Part shown: positions 35,211-47,144 of the stretch, piece after piece
Numbering within the stretch: the stretch's first letter is position 1
Layout of the letters: the number at the start of each line of letters is the position of its first letter
DNA from: Tanypteryx hageni
Lineage: Eukaryota > Arthropoda > Insecta > Odonata > Petaluridae
Length of the DNA: 64,000 nt
NCBI GenBank assembly: GCA_028673005.1
Contig: CM054114.1
Location: forward strand, 128,670,470-128,734,469
Direction of reading: 5' to 3'
The notes under the pieces: model-generated
Told to the model about the DNA's origin: nothing
Databases searched by the model: none
The model's input: the letters and a program-made list of their open reading frames with translations, nothing else
Position numbers and translations under genes: made by a program

Positions 35211-37581
35211 GGGGGAAAGAAATATTTAGTAGACAGATATAATCGGGTCGTGGTGTTTTGCTGTTTTATGGTGTGCGTTCGTTCAAACTATATCGCTTAG
35301 TTACAAATATTTCATCACCCGAAACGCACATATTTGTGATACACTGTAGTACACTTTCCGCGCTTGGTAAAATCCTGTTAAAAGGTAAACGGAAGGACGG
35401 GAAGACCCCAAAATCAATAGTGTTCATGTCTGCCTCCAGCCAAAACTTTCGTTATAATATTGTGCAGCAGGGAATCACGCCAAAAAACCGATGTTTGGGC
35501 GACGGACCTCAGCTTGATTCGACTGACAAGAAAAATAGCCATAAAAACAATGAATAACTTGATAATCTGGGTAAGCCGACAAGATTACTCCATTCAGCAT
35601 GACAAATCCCTAAAAGCGCGTCGTAAATTTTCGGTTGATGAATTTTTTACGCCAAAGCTCTCTTCCATTACATATTACTGTTTAGGGATTCCGAACGAGC
35701 AATAAAAATCGCGGATAACGACAAAAAAGTTACATATCCCCCACCGGAACTTCGGACTTCAAAAGGGTAATAATTTAATCCCTTAGACATTGCGGTTAAG
35801 AGGCCATAGACATCACACGCGGCATTCCAGACGTCACCAAAGGAAAACGACACTATAAATATCAACCAGGCTCCTCGCTCTCGTGAAAGCTTCAAAAGTA
35901 AAAGTCGTTCTCTTGAGTAAAATAGACGAGACTCTTCGGAGACCAGAACTAAATCTCCCTCTCCTTCCGCTCGCGAAAGATTGAGAGAGGGAAAAAATAG
36001 CTTCCTCTCACTCGGAAAGTAAAGAGAAGTTCTCTCTTTCACTCAGGGACAGACACGCTTTATCCTCTCCATTTTTCCGACTTCTTAAGATTCTCCTTCG
36101 TTCCCAAAGGGTCGATATCCGGAAACCACGACATGAGGGAGGGATCTCCTACAAGAGGTAACTCTCCCTTTCTTCTCTCTACCCATCCCCTCCCATCTAA
36201 CGGCCCTATTAATTCTCTCCAATCGTCCCAAGCAGATGGAAAATCTCCGGGATGTAGGGATTGAGAGAGAGAGAAAATAAAGCAGTTATCCTAGATTTCG
36301 AAACGACGACCTCAATCGCGAGGATTTTTCCCTCGTCGGTACGGTTTCTTCCCGGATCAAGACTTGCTGTGATTTCCTTTCTTCTCTCCGGGATCAACCG
36401 ATGATGCCTAGCAAATCACCCGAGAAGGGGATAAGTCACCGATGCAAACGTACCCTCATCCTCGATCTTATCTCCGGGATGAGACGAAGATAACTAACGA
36501 CTTACCCATTAAGATGAACGCTACAGCTTCGCAAAGAATGAAATGAATGAATAAGCGGGGATTTGCACGTATCCTCGAATGATAGCAGGCATCACGTGAT
36601 ATAAGATAAGAGAGATAAGTTTCCGGAATTAAACAAACGTCCTGCACAAAGCATCATAATGTTTCCATACTGAGAGAAGCAATCTAAATATTTCTCGGGG
36701 TTGGCGGAATTGTAAAATTTATGTCGAGATTACGAGAGCAATTTAGTTTACGAGATTTGAAAGTTTACGACTGATATGTGGAGTTACGAAAAAGTTATGC
36801 TGGAAATTTATTTTGATTGCGTACTGCTGTGTTTATAGTAGAAATGTCAGCCCGACCGTACTCAAGTGTAATTAAGCACCTCGTCTCAGGACATCAAAAA
36901 TTCGTTTTCAATTTGCACACACAAAATTTTGACTTTTCACTGATATTTTACCTGTTAAGAAAAGTTATAACAATATTTTGTTGATACAAAATTTATTTTT
37001 AAATCAATATTAATACCTTTTTGAGGTAGGGAAAATTATTTTCTTTTTATCTTAAAATTTATACTTTCGATAATATATTTATGGTATTAAATATTGCGTA
37101 CATTTGAATTAACTAAACACGAGCATTCCAATAGCATAAATGATCTTTCACCTACTTTAAAATTTCCGCATTAAATTCTAGATGAGCTTGGAATTGTCAC
37201 AAAATACTGGTCCTTTTTTCTAGGCTTACACAGTTAAGAAAATCATCTATTTAAATTTCAGGGATGTTTTTAAACACTGAAAAGCAAATTATCATAGTAA
37301 TCTTGGTAATTTATATAAACTAGTAGTACCGGCAAAAACTTTTGCGAAGTCAGTCAGAAATCTGCATGTTTAATAGTTATCACAGAGAGGAAAATAATGA
37401 CACAGCAATTATTTTCAAAGTTTTATGCTTTAAATGCTTTAAAATTATTTCATTATATTGAAGTTTATCCAACTTTTTATATACAATTATTCCAACCATT
37501 TGTTTGATTTTTTCTTATGAATTATCACCAACATAATTTTTTGTACTACACAATGTGTTATTTTTCATTATATATATAATA

Positions 37582-39709
37582 TCCTTATTCTGTCCGTCCG
37601 TTAGTTAGTTGGCCGGAACGCTGCTTTGATTCGTAATGAGTGAAATCTGAAGCTCGATCGCGATCTTTTTAACGTGTTTTGACAAATTTTTCCACAAGGT
37701 AGAAGATTGAAATTTGGTAGGAATGTTTGATTATTATAGTAAAAGCTATTTACAAAATAAATCTCAAAAAAGACCCGGGTTCTACTTCGGGAGATAATTT
37801 CTCTTTTCCATAAGATAACACGTAAAAATTGATTTTTCGAATTGCAGGCTTTTACTCTTTTGCAAATTAAAATTAGAAAGAATTGACCTACGATCTTTGG
37901 ACCTAGACCATTTTAAAGAAAAATAAATAAAGTTTCTTATTCTTATCGTTAGATTTCACCTACGATTCGAAATCGCTCAAGTTATACGTATAAATCACAT
38001 TTATTGGGAAAATGTAAGCTTTTTAACGATATGTTGCCTTGCCAACCGTATCATTGTTGAAACTTCGGGATTGTATTGCCCTTCTTATACTATGTGCGTA
38101 AGGAAAGCGTTATTTGAATCCTTAAACACGAGAGAGAGAAGGCGCCCGAATTTTTCACAATTAAAATCGCGTTTTCATTACTATCTCTTCAGTAAACTTC
38201 ATACTGACTTTTTGTAATTAACGATTTTTATAGTTATTTTAGCAGTGTACCTAATAATTTATTGAGGTTATTAATTAGCATCGCATATATAAAGCACGGA
38301 AAAAGCCATTTGTTGACACGCAGACCTTTTTCGTTAACATTTTAAATTATCTCAAGGATGAGATACTTAGCTTATTGTTAGTTATGCGGAGAAAAAAATG
38401 TAAATTTCCAAAAATCACGTTATAATACGATTTTTTACGTTTTCACGCATTTTATTTATTTTGGAGCATTGTTGCCGCAATTATTAAATTCTATTCTTGG
38501 TCTCATATTCATGCTTAATAAATGTACCATTTTAGTGCTTTAATACGGACCAGACTTTTATACACGGATATAACACATTTACTGAATCTATTAAGTTGTA
38601 AGGGGGAGGAAGGAAAAGAGAATGGAAATGAGCAGAAATGGAGAAAGAGGAATAAGACGTAGCATTCCTATAGGGTTAAAAGGAGCTGCGGTACAAAAAT
38701 AACAATTATAAATTATAATTGATTATAAAATATTTTATAGCATCGAAGCATGCGCCATTGTCAAATGGCGAGAATCCATAAAACTAAATATAACGTTATT
38801 TTAAATGGATTTTATTAAATGATAATACAGCAAATATTTCAAACTGAACTTCTAATAAGATTGAAAAATAACATTTCAAGACTTATTTCAATTTCTTTAA
38901 GTTAAGCCAATTTTCTAAAATATTTTAAGAACTACTATAGTTAAACGAAAAGTGCGATCTTAAAATATAGTTAAAACTCATTGCAGTTCTTGTATTTATT
39001 TCATTGTAAGTTACTGAGCATTTTCCTTTAATGGTAAATTGACTCCATTCACATTTTATCCTGTTTTTACTTGCTAAAAAGAGTAAGTACGATAATTCAA
39101 TTATTAAGATAGATTCAATAAGTTATAATTTGCCCAAATATTTCTAGTAAATTTCTGCTGGTTCTTCATATATTGTATCTTATTATTTCGATTTTTCCTC
39201 TTATTCTCAGCAAATATTTGGAGAATAATTGTTTGTACCTCTCTGATAATAGTTATTCAAACAATATAATTTAAACGACGATAATTTTCAAAAATACTGA
39301 TTTAATTGGACAAGAAAGCCAAACCAGATCATAGAATATTTTATTTATTTTTCATATCGAAATCAAATATATTCGTTATACATTTATCATGTTTTATTAC
39401 AAGAGAGATAAGGAGAGAGAGAGAAAGAAAGAAGGTGAGAGTGGGAGTAAAAAACAAAATTAAATGTTCCATAAATTAGAAATAGTTTTGAGAGTATAAG
39501 AATTGTATAGCGTAATGTATTTCTTTGACATACAATTTCTATTCGCCCAAAACAATTTTAACTCTCTGGAACACTCTATTATGTGAATTTTATATTTATA
39601 TTTTACTTTTTAGTGTATATAAAAGTTGGTTTCATTAATTTTTTATTTAAAATTTAACTAAATATTTAATTCACGCATACCCGTCATATGTGACGGGCAA
39701 TTATGCTAG
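37582..39709 (+). mobile_element. Probable non-autonomous Helitron (in dynein intron)
   Basis: The 5' end A|TCCTTATTCTGTCCGTCCG matches the head at 5527. The 3' end has hairpin CCCGTCA-TATG-TGACGGG (39680-39697), an 8-nt spacer CAATTATG and CTAG (39706-39709) followed by T. The first 450 bp are similar to 49053-49500. A purine-rich GAGAGAAAGAAAG stretch near 39410 mirrors the polypyrimidine stretches of the sister minus-strand ends. The 2.1 kb may be composite, since only the ends were matched. Confidence 0.6.
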
Positions 39710-39959
39710 TTTATTATAATAACCCATAGTCTACTTTTAAAATGAGGCAACTAAAATTTTGAATGTGATGTTTGTTTTTAATTTATATGTACAATTTTAA
39801 TTGCTTCTGCCTTACGTAAAAGTCAATATTCCAGCACTGAAATAAAGAAAGAAGATTTTTTTGTTTTGGTCGATCGTAAAAACGTCCACAGTCCACACGC
39901 ATTTAACCGAATAATAATCACATGCAATTATTAACATTGCAATATATTAAGTTTGACGT

Positions 39960-40494
39960 TGCTACAACAATAATTTCGATGCTTCATAAAAAGAGCGAAG
40001 CGAATAACGCAATTATTTCGTCTATTCGAAGGCTTAACAGATGCTAATTCAATCGGAGGCAACAATGCGGGTCGCCTTGGCAACACCCGGCAAAAGTACG
40101 AAAAAGCCATAAAATTTCGTAAAGAAATGCGTATTTCTTATAAATTCTTCCGTATAACATATAAACATTGCAAGAACAAGATATTTGGTAGTTTTACCCG
40201 TCGAATAAAGCAAAAACGGAGAAAATTGGTCCATATTTACGTATTTTGACGAATGAAGGAAAAAATCATGCACCTTAAGAAATCTTAAATCCCATGTAAA
40301 CTTACGGTAATATATAATGGTCTCCTGGAGTCGAACCTGGGACACTTAAGTAAACGAAAATAGTTTTCTCAGGGTCTCATAATTGGCAGAAACAAAATGG
40401 CGTTTGCATTTCTCTATGACAAACTGTTCAAGAGATAAAAGGGGGAGACGGACAGACAGACGGACGGATGAACATTGGGTATATATATAAAAGA
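39960..40494 (-). mobile_element. Helitron-type head, inverted copy
   Basis: On the minus strand it begins TCTTTTATATATATACCC after a host A (40494), followed by CATCCGTCCGTCTGTCTGTC. Further in, 40030-40220 matches the complement of 6130-6330, including the GTTGCCTCCGAT and AAGCCTTCRAATAGACGAAA blocks. The 3' end was not found. Confidence 0.6.
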
Positions 40495-41714
40495 TAATGT
40501 AAAAATAAAATTATGGAACATTTACGAGATGTTTACTGTCTGTTTATACATACATAATTAATTATCAGCTTGCCTCTTTGTCATGGATTGTAATAAACAA
40601 TGCTATATAAATCAATTCTTTTATTCTTCGTAATGATTAAGAATAAAATTTCCGATATGTAATGAACAACATTTCAAAAACTGCTACTTGCACGAAAACA
40701 ACAAATATGGGGAAAGAATAAATAGAATTAAATAAAAGTTTTTATAACAGTTATCGTAAGTTTTATAGCCATAACATCTGATCGTTTAAACGAAGTACTT
40801 ATTGAGATTTAAACCGCGAGGCTCATTAAATAACTAATTGGGTCAGGATTACCGGTGACGTAAATGGGTATCCAGTTAAATGAGACGGCGTTTAGGGTCA
40901 GAATTTCGGAAGAATTTGGGACGGAGCATTTCTTTTCACAGTGCCTTGTAAGAATGAGATGCCGTCTACTTGAATCAGCTAAATACAGAGCGATAGAACG
41001 AGGGGAAGGGATTAAAGACGCCCTGATAGCCAGGAACCAGAGATTCGGGGACTAGACGTCATATAATGGGGAAGAAGCGAATTAAACTCCTCTATACGGA
41101 TCAAATGAGCGAGAGAAGCCGTGACCTAAATTGCTGAGAAGCCTTCTTCTACAATACAAACCAAAATCCCCCCTGCCATACCTAAGTTAAATACGCAGGA
41201 ATAATTTCTCTGGGGTGGTAAATTAATGAATACTAGAATAGGGAGTTCTAATGAGTACCAGAGTTAGCACTAACATGGCGTATAATTTTAAAGAGACATC
41301 TGGAATGGCGATATTAGTATTCCACTCTTTGTTTTGCACTTTGATTGGTAGTAATGAGATTTTACGGATTAAATTCATTTTAGATGTCTAGGATTACAAG
41401 TCATTACACAAACAACTGATTATAATAAACGCTTTGAGAATTCCGTTCTACGAACGGTTGAAGGAAAACGACTAGGAGACAATTAAGGGGAAAATAATGG
41501 CAAAGAAATAATAAAATTCAGTTATTGTATTGTAATTTTTAGAAAAGTAAATAATTTTGAGGATTTTTGTATCGAATAATTAAGTAAATCTGCAAGTTAA
41601 ATAAAATTACTATAGAAACAAGCATAAAAAATCTCTGAATTACATTTTCGTTACTTTGATTTTTCTACCTGACGTAATACTTAAATTCTCTAGTGTTGCC
41701 TATATTAATCAAGT

Positions 41715-42228
41715 CTACGCGAAATTTTATATTTAAAATTTTTATAAAAGTCAGAAGAACTGATTAGTATTTGGTAAAAATCGGTCAATTGAAAGTGGGT
41801 GTTTACTCTTGTCACTTATCCGTTATTTTGAAATATTTGATTTAATATTTGATAAATGTAAAAATGTACTGAAATAAAAGCTGTAGGAAATTTAATTTTA
41901 TACAACCTTTGTTTGAAACATTTTTCCATATAATGCATTGTTTAAGAGATATCTTATATTTTTAGCTGCCATCACCACGCCATCTACCGACGACCATTGA
42001 CGCTTAGTTACGTCTTAGTAACGCTCCTTTTTCTTTTCTTAATTGTTGGAGCTTCGTGGCTATATCTAATATCAGAAAGATATGGTTTAAGTTTATTTCT
42101 GTTCTTTGTAAAGTTGAAACTTTCTCCAGTTTCTTAAAATATTTATTATTATGTAACCTATTTGGAATTTTTAGAAATATTACAGATATGGAGAAAGTCA
42201 TGTGGTGGCCACATCAGATTTTTATTTA
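41715..42228 (-). repeat. Dispersed family B, copy 4 (truncated, in dynein intron)
   Basis: It matches copy 3 from the GAACTGATTAG region through to the terminal CATGTGGTGGCCACATCAG, but lacks the other terminus. Confidence 0.6.
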
Positions 42229-43038
42229 TGTTTAATGGTACTATTACAGGTATTATGCATTATTTATTTGTCATTAAATACTTTGTATACTTTAATATCT
42301 TTAAATTTCTTCACTATTTTTATTCCGCAAACTGCATCTTCGTTTCCGCAAAGTTGCTTTTCTTTCGTTCTGTTTAATATTCCGCGCATTACTTCTCATC
42401 TTTCTCTTTCGCTTTTTTATTATTTCCTCAACTCGCCGATAATGGCGTTATTGGACGTAAAAATTCAGCATGAATCTTAAATAGGAAACGCTGCTTCATA
42501 GGCTTCATACGTAATTCTATTAAGCTCTGCGAGAGTAAATTCGGAATTTATCCAGAAATGCAGGCTCACGATGATTTAATTAATTACGTGAAACAGTAAG
42601 GAGGTAAACAGTACCTCGGCATTTTCGAGGAAATAAAATCAAGATAAAAATCAGGCAGACGTTTCTGCAACCAGGGAGAGATAGAGAGAGCAGAAAAGGA
42701 AACTAATGAAAGAATTACTAATCGGGGTCATCGATAAATAATTCCAAAATCAAATGACGACGATTTAAATCCATCCTTGAAAAAAACACACGTAACCCTA
42801 GGGAGATGAAACCGTGTATAAAGTAAAAGAGAAAAAGATTTATAGACGTCAATAAAAACCCCGCCTAAAGCACCTTTCACAAATTCCGTACCATCGCTTC
42901 CATGGATACCTCCATACCACGTAACAGATGCGTCACATTTTATATTGCGAAGTTTTGAAACGGGATGAGAACTGGGCTAAACCTTGAGCAGACGATACGT
43001 TTTGTGCAGGGGTGCCATGAGAAACAGGAGATACTAAC

Positions 43039-43141
43039 CTGTAGGGCTCTGTCCGGCCAGGCGCTGAACCAATCGATCGTACAACAGTTGACCAACGCCG
43101 GGAATTGGCGAAGCCTGGAGCGAAACACTTCACCGATTGGA
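43039..43141 (-). CDS. DNAH1: Axonemal dynein heavy chain (DNAH1-like), AAA4 exon 3 of 5 seen
   Basis: This short exon of 1 nt plus 34 codons encodes [18 protein letters not shown] followed by [11 protein letters not shown], one of the most conserved stretches of AAA4 in dynein heavy chains. The EVFR.RLRQFP form is the DNAH1 type as I remember it; the DNAH3/7/12 group usually has DAFR. The acceptor is aaag before 43141 and the donor gttagt follows CAG at 43039. The 2794-bp upstream intron (43142-45935) carries a tRNA-like repeat copy. The 10696-bp downstream intron (32343-43038) holds several transposon relics. Local base composition is clearly richer in G+C than the introns. Confidence 0.92.
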
Positions 43142-43531
43142 CTTTCCATGGAGATGGTAACATGCGAAGAGAAGAAAGAGAGGAAGTACAATATTGGAAA
43201 AGGATTGTAAAAGAACCGGGAAAAGGGGATAAGGGAGGGTTTATAGCAGACAAAGATAAGGGAATATAACATGAAAGATGAAAGGAAAACATTTTAATTT
43301 TTAATGAACAGCGTTTATATTTTTACACTGAAAGGTTTAAAATAAATTTAAACTCGAACGTTTTTTTGTTCTTATAAAATTATGATCAAAGAATGATTAT
43401 TTTGTTAACTGGTTTAAGAGATATTTATTAATTATTGTACGCCAAAAATGTAAATTTTATTGCAAGGAAGAAAAAATATCCAACTTAAATAAAGGAGGGG
43501 TTTTATTCGACGTATCCCTTGGAGGAAGTCC

Positions 43532-43683
43532 GTTGGGGCTGGTTGATACTAGCTTGGCTAGCCCGGACCCAACTAACAAGAAAAAGAAAGAAAAACGCCT
43601 GCGTTATGACAGTACAGTGCTAGAATATCCGCCCTGCAAATGGAAGGTCCGCGTTCGATTCCCGGTCATAGCAGAAATTTTTC
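43532..43683 (+). repeat. tRNA-like composite element, copy B (possible SINE), in dynein intron
   Basis: Bases 43603-43673 form a second 71-nt cloverleaf: acceptor GTTATGA/TCATAGC (one G-T pair), anticodon stem TCCGC/ATGGA with loop CCTGCAA (TGC in the anticodon position), T loop TTCGATT. A short T run follows. Upstream, 43532-43573 folds into a long hairpin: GTTGGG with CCCAAC, CTGG with CCGG, and CTAGC with GCTAG. Compared with copy A the inner stem differs by a G-C to A-T double change that keeps pairing. The element lies inside the dynein intron 43142-45935, opposite in sense to the gene. Confidence 0.7.
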
Positions 43684-43814
43684 CTGATACCAATGTCGAC
43701 TGTGTCTCCTCCTCCTTCCATTCTCCTTTTTGCTGCATATCCGTAAATTCCCCTCTGTCCTTCCTCCTTTTTGCTTCCTATTCGTAAATACCTCTCTTTT
43801 CCCCACCCCAGTTT

Positions 43815-43925
43815 TTACTATGGAAAATGGGATTCTGGCAAGTGGGATTTCGAGCATTTGGGAATATGGCAAGTGGGATTAATGGCAAGTGGGTTTTATG
43901 GCAAGTGGGGTTCGAGCAACTGGGG
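43815..43925 (+). repeat. Degenerate TGGCAAGTGGG minisatellite
   Basis: Five or more units of (A)TGGCAAGTGGGATT type with variable 3' parts occur just downstream of the tRNA-like copy B. A G-rich plus-strand bias gives a Gly/Trp/Ser-rich open frame that I regard as spurious. Confidence 0.75.
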
Positions 43926-44499
43926 CAACGCCGTTTATAAGGCGACAGACGGACAGAGGACTTCCTCTATATGCGTTCACTACGCGCATTGCTTGCCAGG
44001 AACGCGTAAAAAGGGAAACATATTTAACTGGTTCTGAAGTGGAGAACTAAAACAACGAAGAGTTATTGTAGGTAAGATCAACGTTTAATGTAAAAATATA
44101 GATGCAAGTGGTGTCCCATGGTTTCTGTAAAGCGATCAACATCTGCATCACCTCTTCCGTTGACAATTCTATCTTAGTTAAAATGACCTTCCTTGAAAGC
44201 GTATTCTCGTCCTTTTGTTTCATCTGGCTTCGAGCCAACGTCTTAAGAGCCAAGGAGTATTTTTAAGCGGAATAATCTAGGGTTGGAGAATGTATATGGT
44301 CAAAACAAAGAGAAACATCAATGGTAAATTGAATAAGTTTGCATTATAAAGCTTTGTTGAGTATTAGTAAGAAACTAAAGTAACAGGAAATCTAATTTTC
44401 AACATAGCTTCAGAGTAGTTTTGAATCTGATGAATATGAAACCTATCAGTGAGATCAGAAAAGAATTTTTGCCCTCTCTTTATGGATAGAATTCAATTT

Positions 44500-44630
44500 A
44501 AAATTGGGTTGTTCCAGCAATCATGTAAACCGGATGCGTGTTTCGGTCACAAAACAATCTTCATCAGCGGTGAGTCACGGTTTCGAAAATTATGGCAATT
44601 GTCGTCACGACTTCATTATAATTCAACAAC
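44500..44630. repeat. Dispersed repeat, copy 2 (GTGTTTCGGTCACAAAAC block), in dynein intron
   Basis: Counterpart of 10430-10560. The CGGTCACAAAACAATCTTC and ATCAGCGGTGAG sequence is typical of repeated element ends in animal genomes, but I cannot name the element. Confidence 0.45.
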
Positions 44631-45935
44631 TTATAATATCTCTTTAAATAAAAAAATCCAATGAAACAAAAATGTAAGATTAAAATCAATTCAAGAAAAT
44701 AAATTAAGGTAACTAGAGCAGGATTGTGGTTACGCAACGAAATTGAAGGAAATAAATTAATTAAGGCACCTTGAGCAGGCTTGCGCTTACGCAACAAAAT
44801 TGAAGTAGCGAGGAAAAAAGAGGTAAAAGAAATCAGAGATACGCAGAAGTAGAAAAAGAAACAGAAATACTCTGGCAGCGAAAACTAGAGGGGGAAATTA
44901 AAATGCCGGTGGCCAGTAGAATATTTTAGCGCGAAAAGTACCATATTAACTCCATTGATATGCACCATATGGTACAAATCGTTTCGTCCCCATATTATCT
45001 TTTTGAGCGCGTCCTGCCAGTTTGCCCTACACTTCCTTCACTCTCATTTATTTTCTCCCAGTTTTCATTTTAACGAGCTGGAAAAATAAATCTGTAGCGA
45101 GGACCAGTCTGGGAGTTTTACTTTCATACAGCTCAATTGTGGTTCCTATAGTTTTCCAAGGCTTTGTTGCGGTTTAAAAATGCCGAAGAAGTTGTGCGAC
45201 ACAAGAGCATTTCCCATCAAGTATTTAATTGGCCTATAGGGATGTGATAAATCTTCGTTTTATTTTTCTTCCATCTACCATACATATTTAAATTATAACA
45301 AAAAATTTAACAGGAATAATTGCCCTTCCATTCACGAAAGAAACTTATCCTACATGTACCCATGGGAATTGCATTAATTGCTTCCATTTTTGAAGGATAT
45401 GCGTCCTATTTTCCGATTTTGCAGCTGTAAAGATGTATAGAATTTCTGTTGAATATTTGAAGGCTGAAACTTTAAATCAAAATTAAAAAACGATAATGAG
45501 GATTGCCTTAGGGCTGAAATTTAATTTGATAAATTGTAAAATGTAGTTTGAATTATGAAAAAACGTTTTTGCGAGAATTTTTTACTAGGGTGTATTTATC
45601 GCAAGGACCAGTTCGAATTGAAAATTTTATATATCGCTCGCTGATCACATTAATTCATACTTTTCTACATGTTAAATCAATCTGATGAATATTTTTTTTC
45701 AAACATCAGTTTAAATAATGATGAAGTCTGCTCAGCACTGGTTTGATAAAAAGAAAGTTCTGTAAAGGGTTGTGGGAAACATACTTTCCATCTCGTAGCG
45801 TTTTGATAATTATGAAAAATTACTTCGTCCTCTTCTAGTTAACATTTAAAACTTACGAAACCACTATCATGGTCTCCTTGGGAAAAACTTTCTCATGCAA
45901 GGGCCGAATTTGGCTAAGGAGAACTTTTGACTCAC

Positions 45936-46144
45936 CTCATTGCGATCACCAAATGTAGATTCAGGCGAACTTGACGAATGTACACAGAAAGGAAATTTGA
46001 CTGGGTGGGTGCGAGTCCCAGTTCCTGCACTTTAGTCTTCATTACTCGAGATATCCTTTCAATGTCTTCAAATTGATAAATGTTTGGAACATCGCCGGAA
46101 TTGAGTACGTTGTTTAAATCCTCAAGAAAACTTTCGTATTTTAT
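45936..46144 (-). CDS. DNAH1: Axonemal dynein heavy chain (DNAH1-like), AAA4 exon 2 of 5 seen
   Basis: This exon continues AAA4 directly from the DNQ codons of the upstream exon. It begins IKYESFLEDLNNVLNSGDVP, the family block IK.ESFLEDINN.LNSG.VPN, and ends VRLNLHLVIAM plus AG of a split serine codon. The acceptor is cag before 46144 and the donor is gtgagt after 45936. Length is 69 codons plus 2 nt with no stop. The 830-bp intron separating it from the previous exon contains a mariner relic. The split codon is completed by the T that opens the exon at 43141, giving the dynein MSPIGE block. Clean splicing and conserved motifs suggest a functional gene rather than a pseudogene. Confidence 0.9.
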
Positions 46145-46249
46145 CTGAAAATCGCGAATAAAAATTATTTTAACTTTTATAAACTATATAAATTTCATAA
46201 ACTATACATACTACTAGACAAGCTCCATAAATTGTGTGATACGTAGGCT

Positions 46250-46780
46250 GTTCAAAAGTAATGAGAAAATTTTAATTTCATAACCTGTAATTGTTAGAAA
46301 TGGAAACACAGGGTATGATGCGTAGTGACAATTGCTATTGCGCAAAATATCACAACTGACTGGTGGTAGCAGAAGTTCTAATTAAGAGTCGGTCACATTT
46401 GGACATTTTGGATTTCGCCCACGTGTAAAAATTGAGTCAAATCTAGACAACGTTTTGCGATTAGATTTTGTGTTCGATTGAAGAAAACTACGACAGATAC
46501 TTTTAGAATGATTCAAGAGGCTTACGATAATGAAAGTATGCCACGTGGTACTATTTTTCGTTGGCATAAAGCGTTTTTAGACGGCCGGGGAACTGCAGAG
46601 GACGAACAACGTAGGGAGACAACCCTAAACTTCAAGAGAAGAAGTTTTGATAAACAGCATCTGTAATGGTTCGGGAAGATGGTCGAATTGCTGTTCATCA
46701 ACTCGCCGCGGCGCTTGCGAAGCAGAGAACAGAAATTCTCCTTCTTCATGACAGCGCCCGCTGGCGCGCGTCACGCTTAT
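46250..46780 (+). pseudogene. Internally deleted mariner relic inside a dynein intron
   Basis: It starts with the mariner-like end AGGCTGTTCAAAAGTAATGA. The plus frame near 46470-46620 reads CVRLKKTTTDTFRMIQEAYD, then SMPRGTIFRWHKAFLDGR and AEDEQRRE, the SETMAR/mariner N-terminal DNA-binding region. After about 70 bp of unclear sequence, ILLLHDSARWRA (46733-46770) corresponds to the LLHDNARPH block with the catalytic aspartate, so the middle of the protein is deleted. It lies antisense to the dynein gene, within the 830-bp intron. Confidence 0.78.
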
Positions 46781-46974
46781 TTTCCTGTTTTATGCGTTTA
46801 TTAAAATAAAAACATTAAACATCAGTTATAGATAGAATCTCAACTAGAAGTATTACAAGTACCGATGTTGCATTTCTTTCTTTCGCAATCATATTTGCAT
46901 TAGAGAGTTAACCTGACAAGTCACATAATTCAATGAACTAAATAATATTTAAATAAAAGACGTAATCAACATAC

Positions 46975-47144
46975 CTGGTTGTCCGTAAAGAGAAATACTG
47001 TTTGTGTACCAAGAAGCCCAGCATCCAACATTGTGTTTTTCAAGTCGTCACGCCAATCATTTAAGCTGTAGTTCTTGGTTAACTCAATTTGATAGCATTT
47101 GTACTCACATGTATGTGCTGCAAGCTTTGTTAGACTTTGGCGTC
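46975..47144 (-). CDS. DNAH1: Axonemal dynein heavy chain (DNAH1-like), AAA4 exon 1 of 5 seen
   Basis: This internal exon encodes the start of the AAA4 module of a dynein heavy chain, the ATP-driven motor of axonemes. It opens with GRQSLTKLAAH, the end of the AAA4 P-loop (family form GVGGSGR-S-L), and runs through ELTKNYSLNDWRDDLK and the Walker B-like VFLFTDNQ. The acceptor is a minus-strand AG immediately before 47144 and the donor is GT immediately after 46975. It holds 2 nt plus 56 codons, so it enters in phase and ends on a complete CAG codon. The preceding exon must supply the glycine-rich loop; I could not find it up to 64000. The assignment to the dynein family is firm. DNAH1 rather than another DNAH is by remembered similarity. 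Confidence 0.88.

Larger units (their letters stand above)
32343..43038 (-). other. 10.7-kb dynein intron packed with transposon relics
   Basis: This intron lies between the third and fourth visible dynein exons. It contains a hAT element (33017-33299), a terminal-inverted-repeat element (about 33706-34340), a copy of dispersed family A (about 34520-35210), a GC-richer patch without a gene (35690-36480), a probable non-autonomous Helitron (37582-39709), an inverted Helitron head (to 40494), another GC-richer patch (40840-41180) and a minus-strand copy of family B (about 41715-42228). I saw no extra exon in it, and the protein sequence joins without a gap across it. Confidence 0.8.

Noticed and set aside
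42933..43292. 119-codon minus-strand open frame overlapping a dynein exon
   Set aside because: It is in the wrong frame relative to the exon at 43039-43141. The conserved dynein reading is in the neighbouring frame.
43771..44037. 88-codon Gly/Trp-rich open frame
   Set aside because: It follows a TGGCAAGTGGG minisatellite. The peptide periodicity comes from the DNA repeat.
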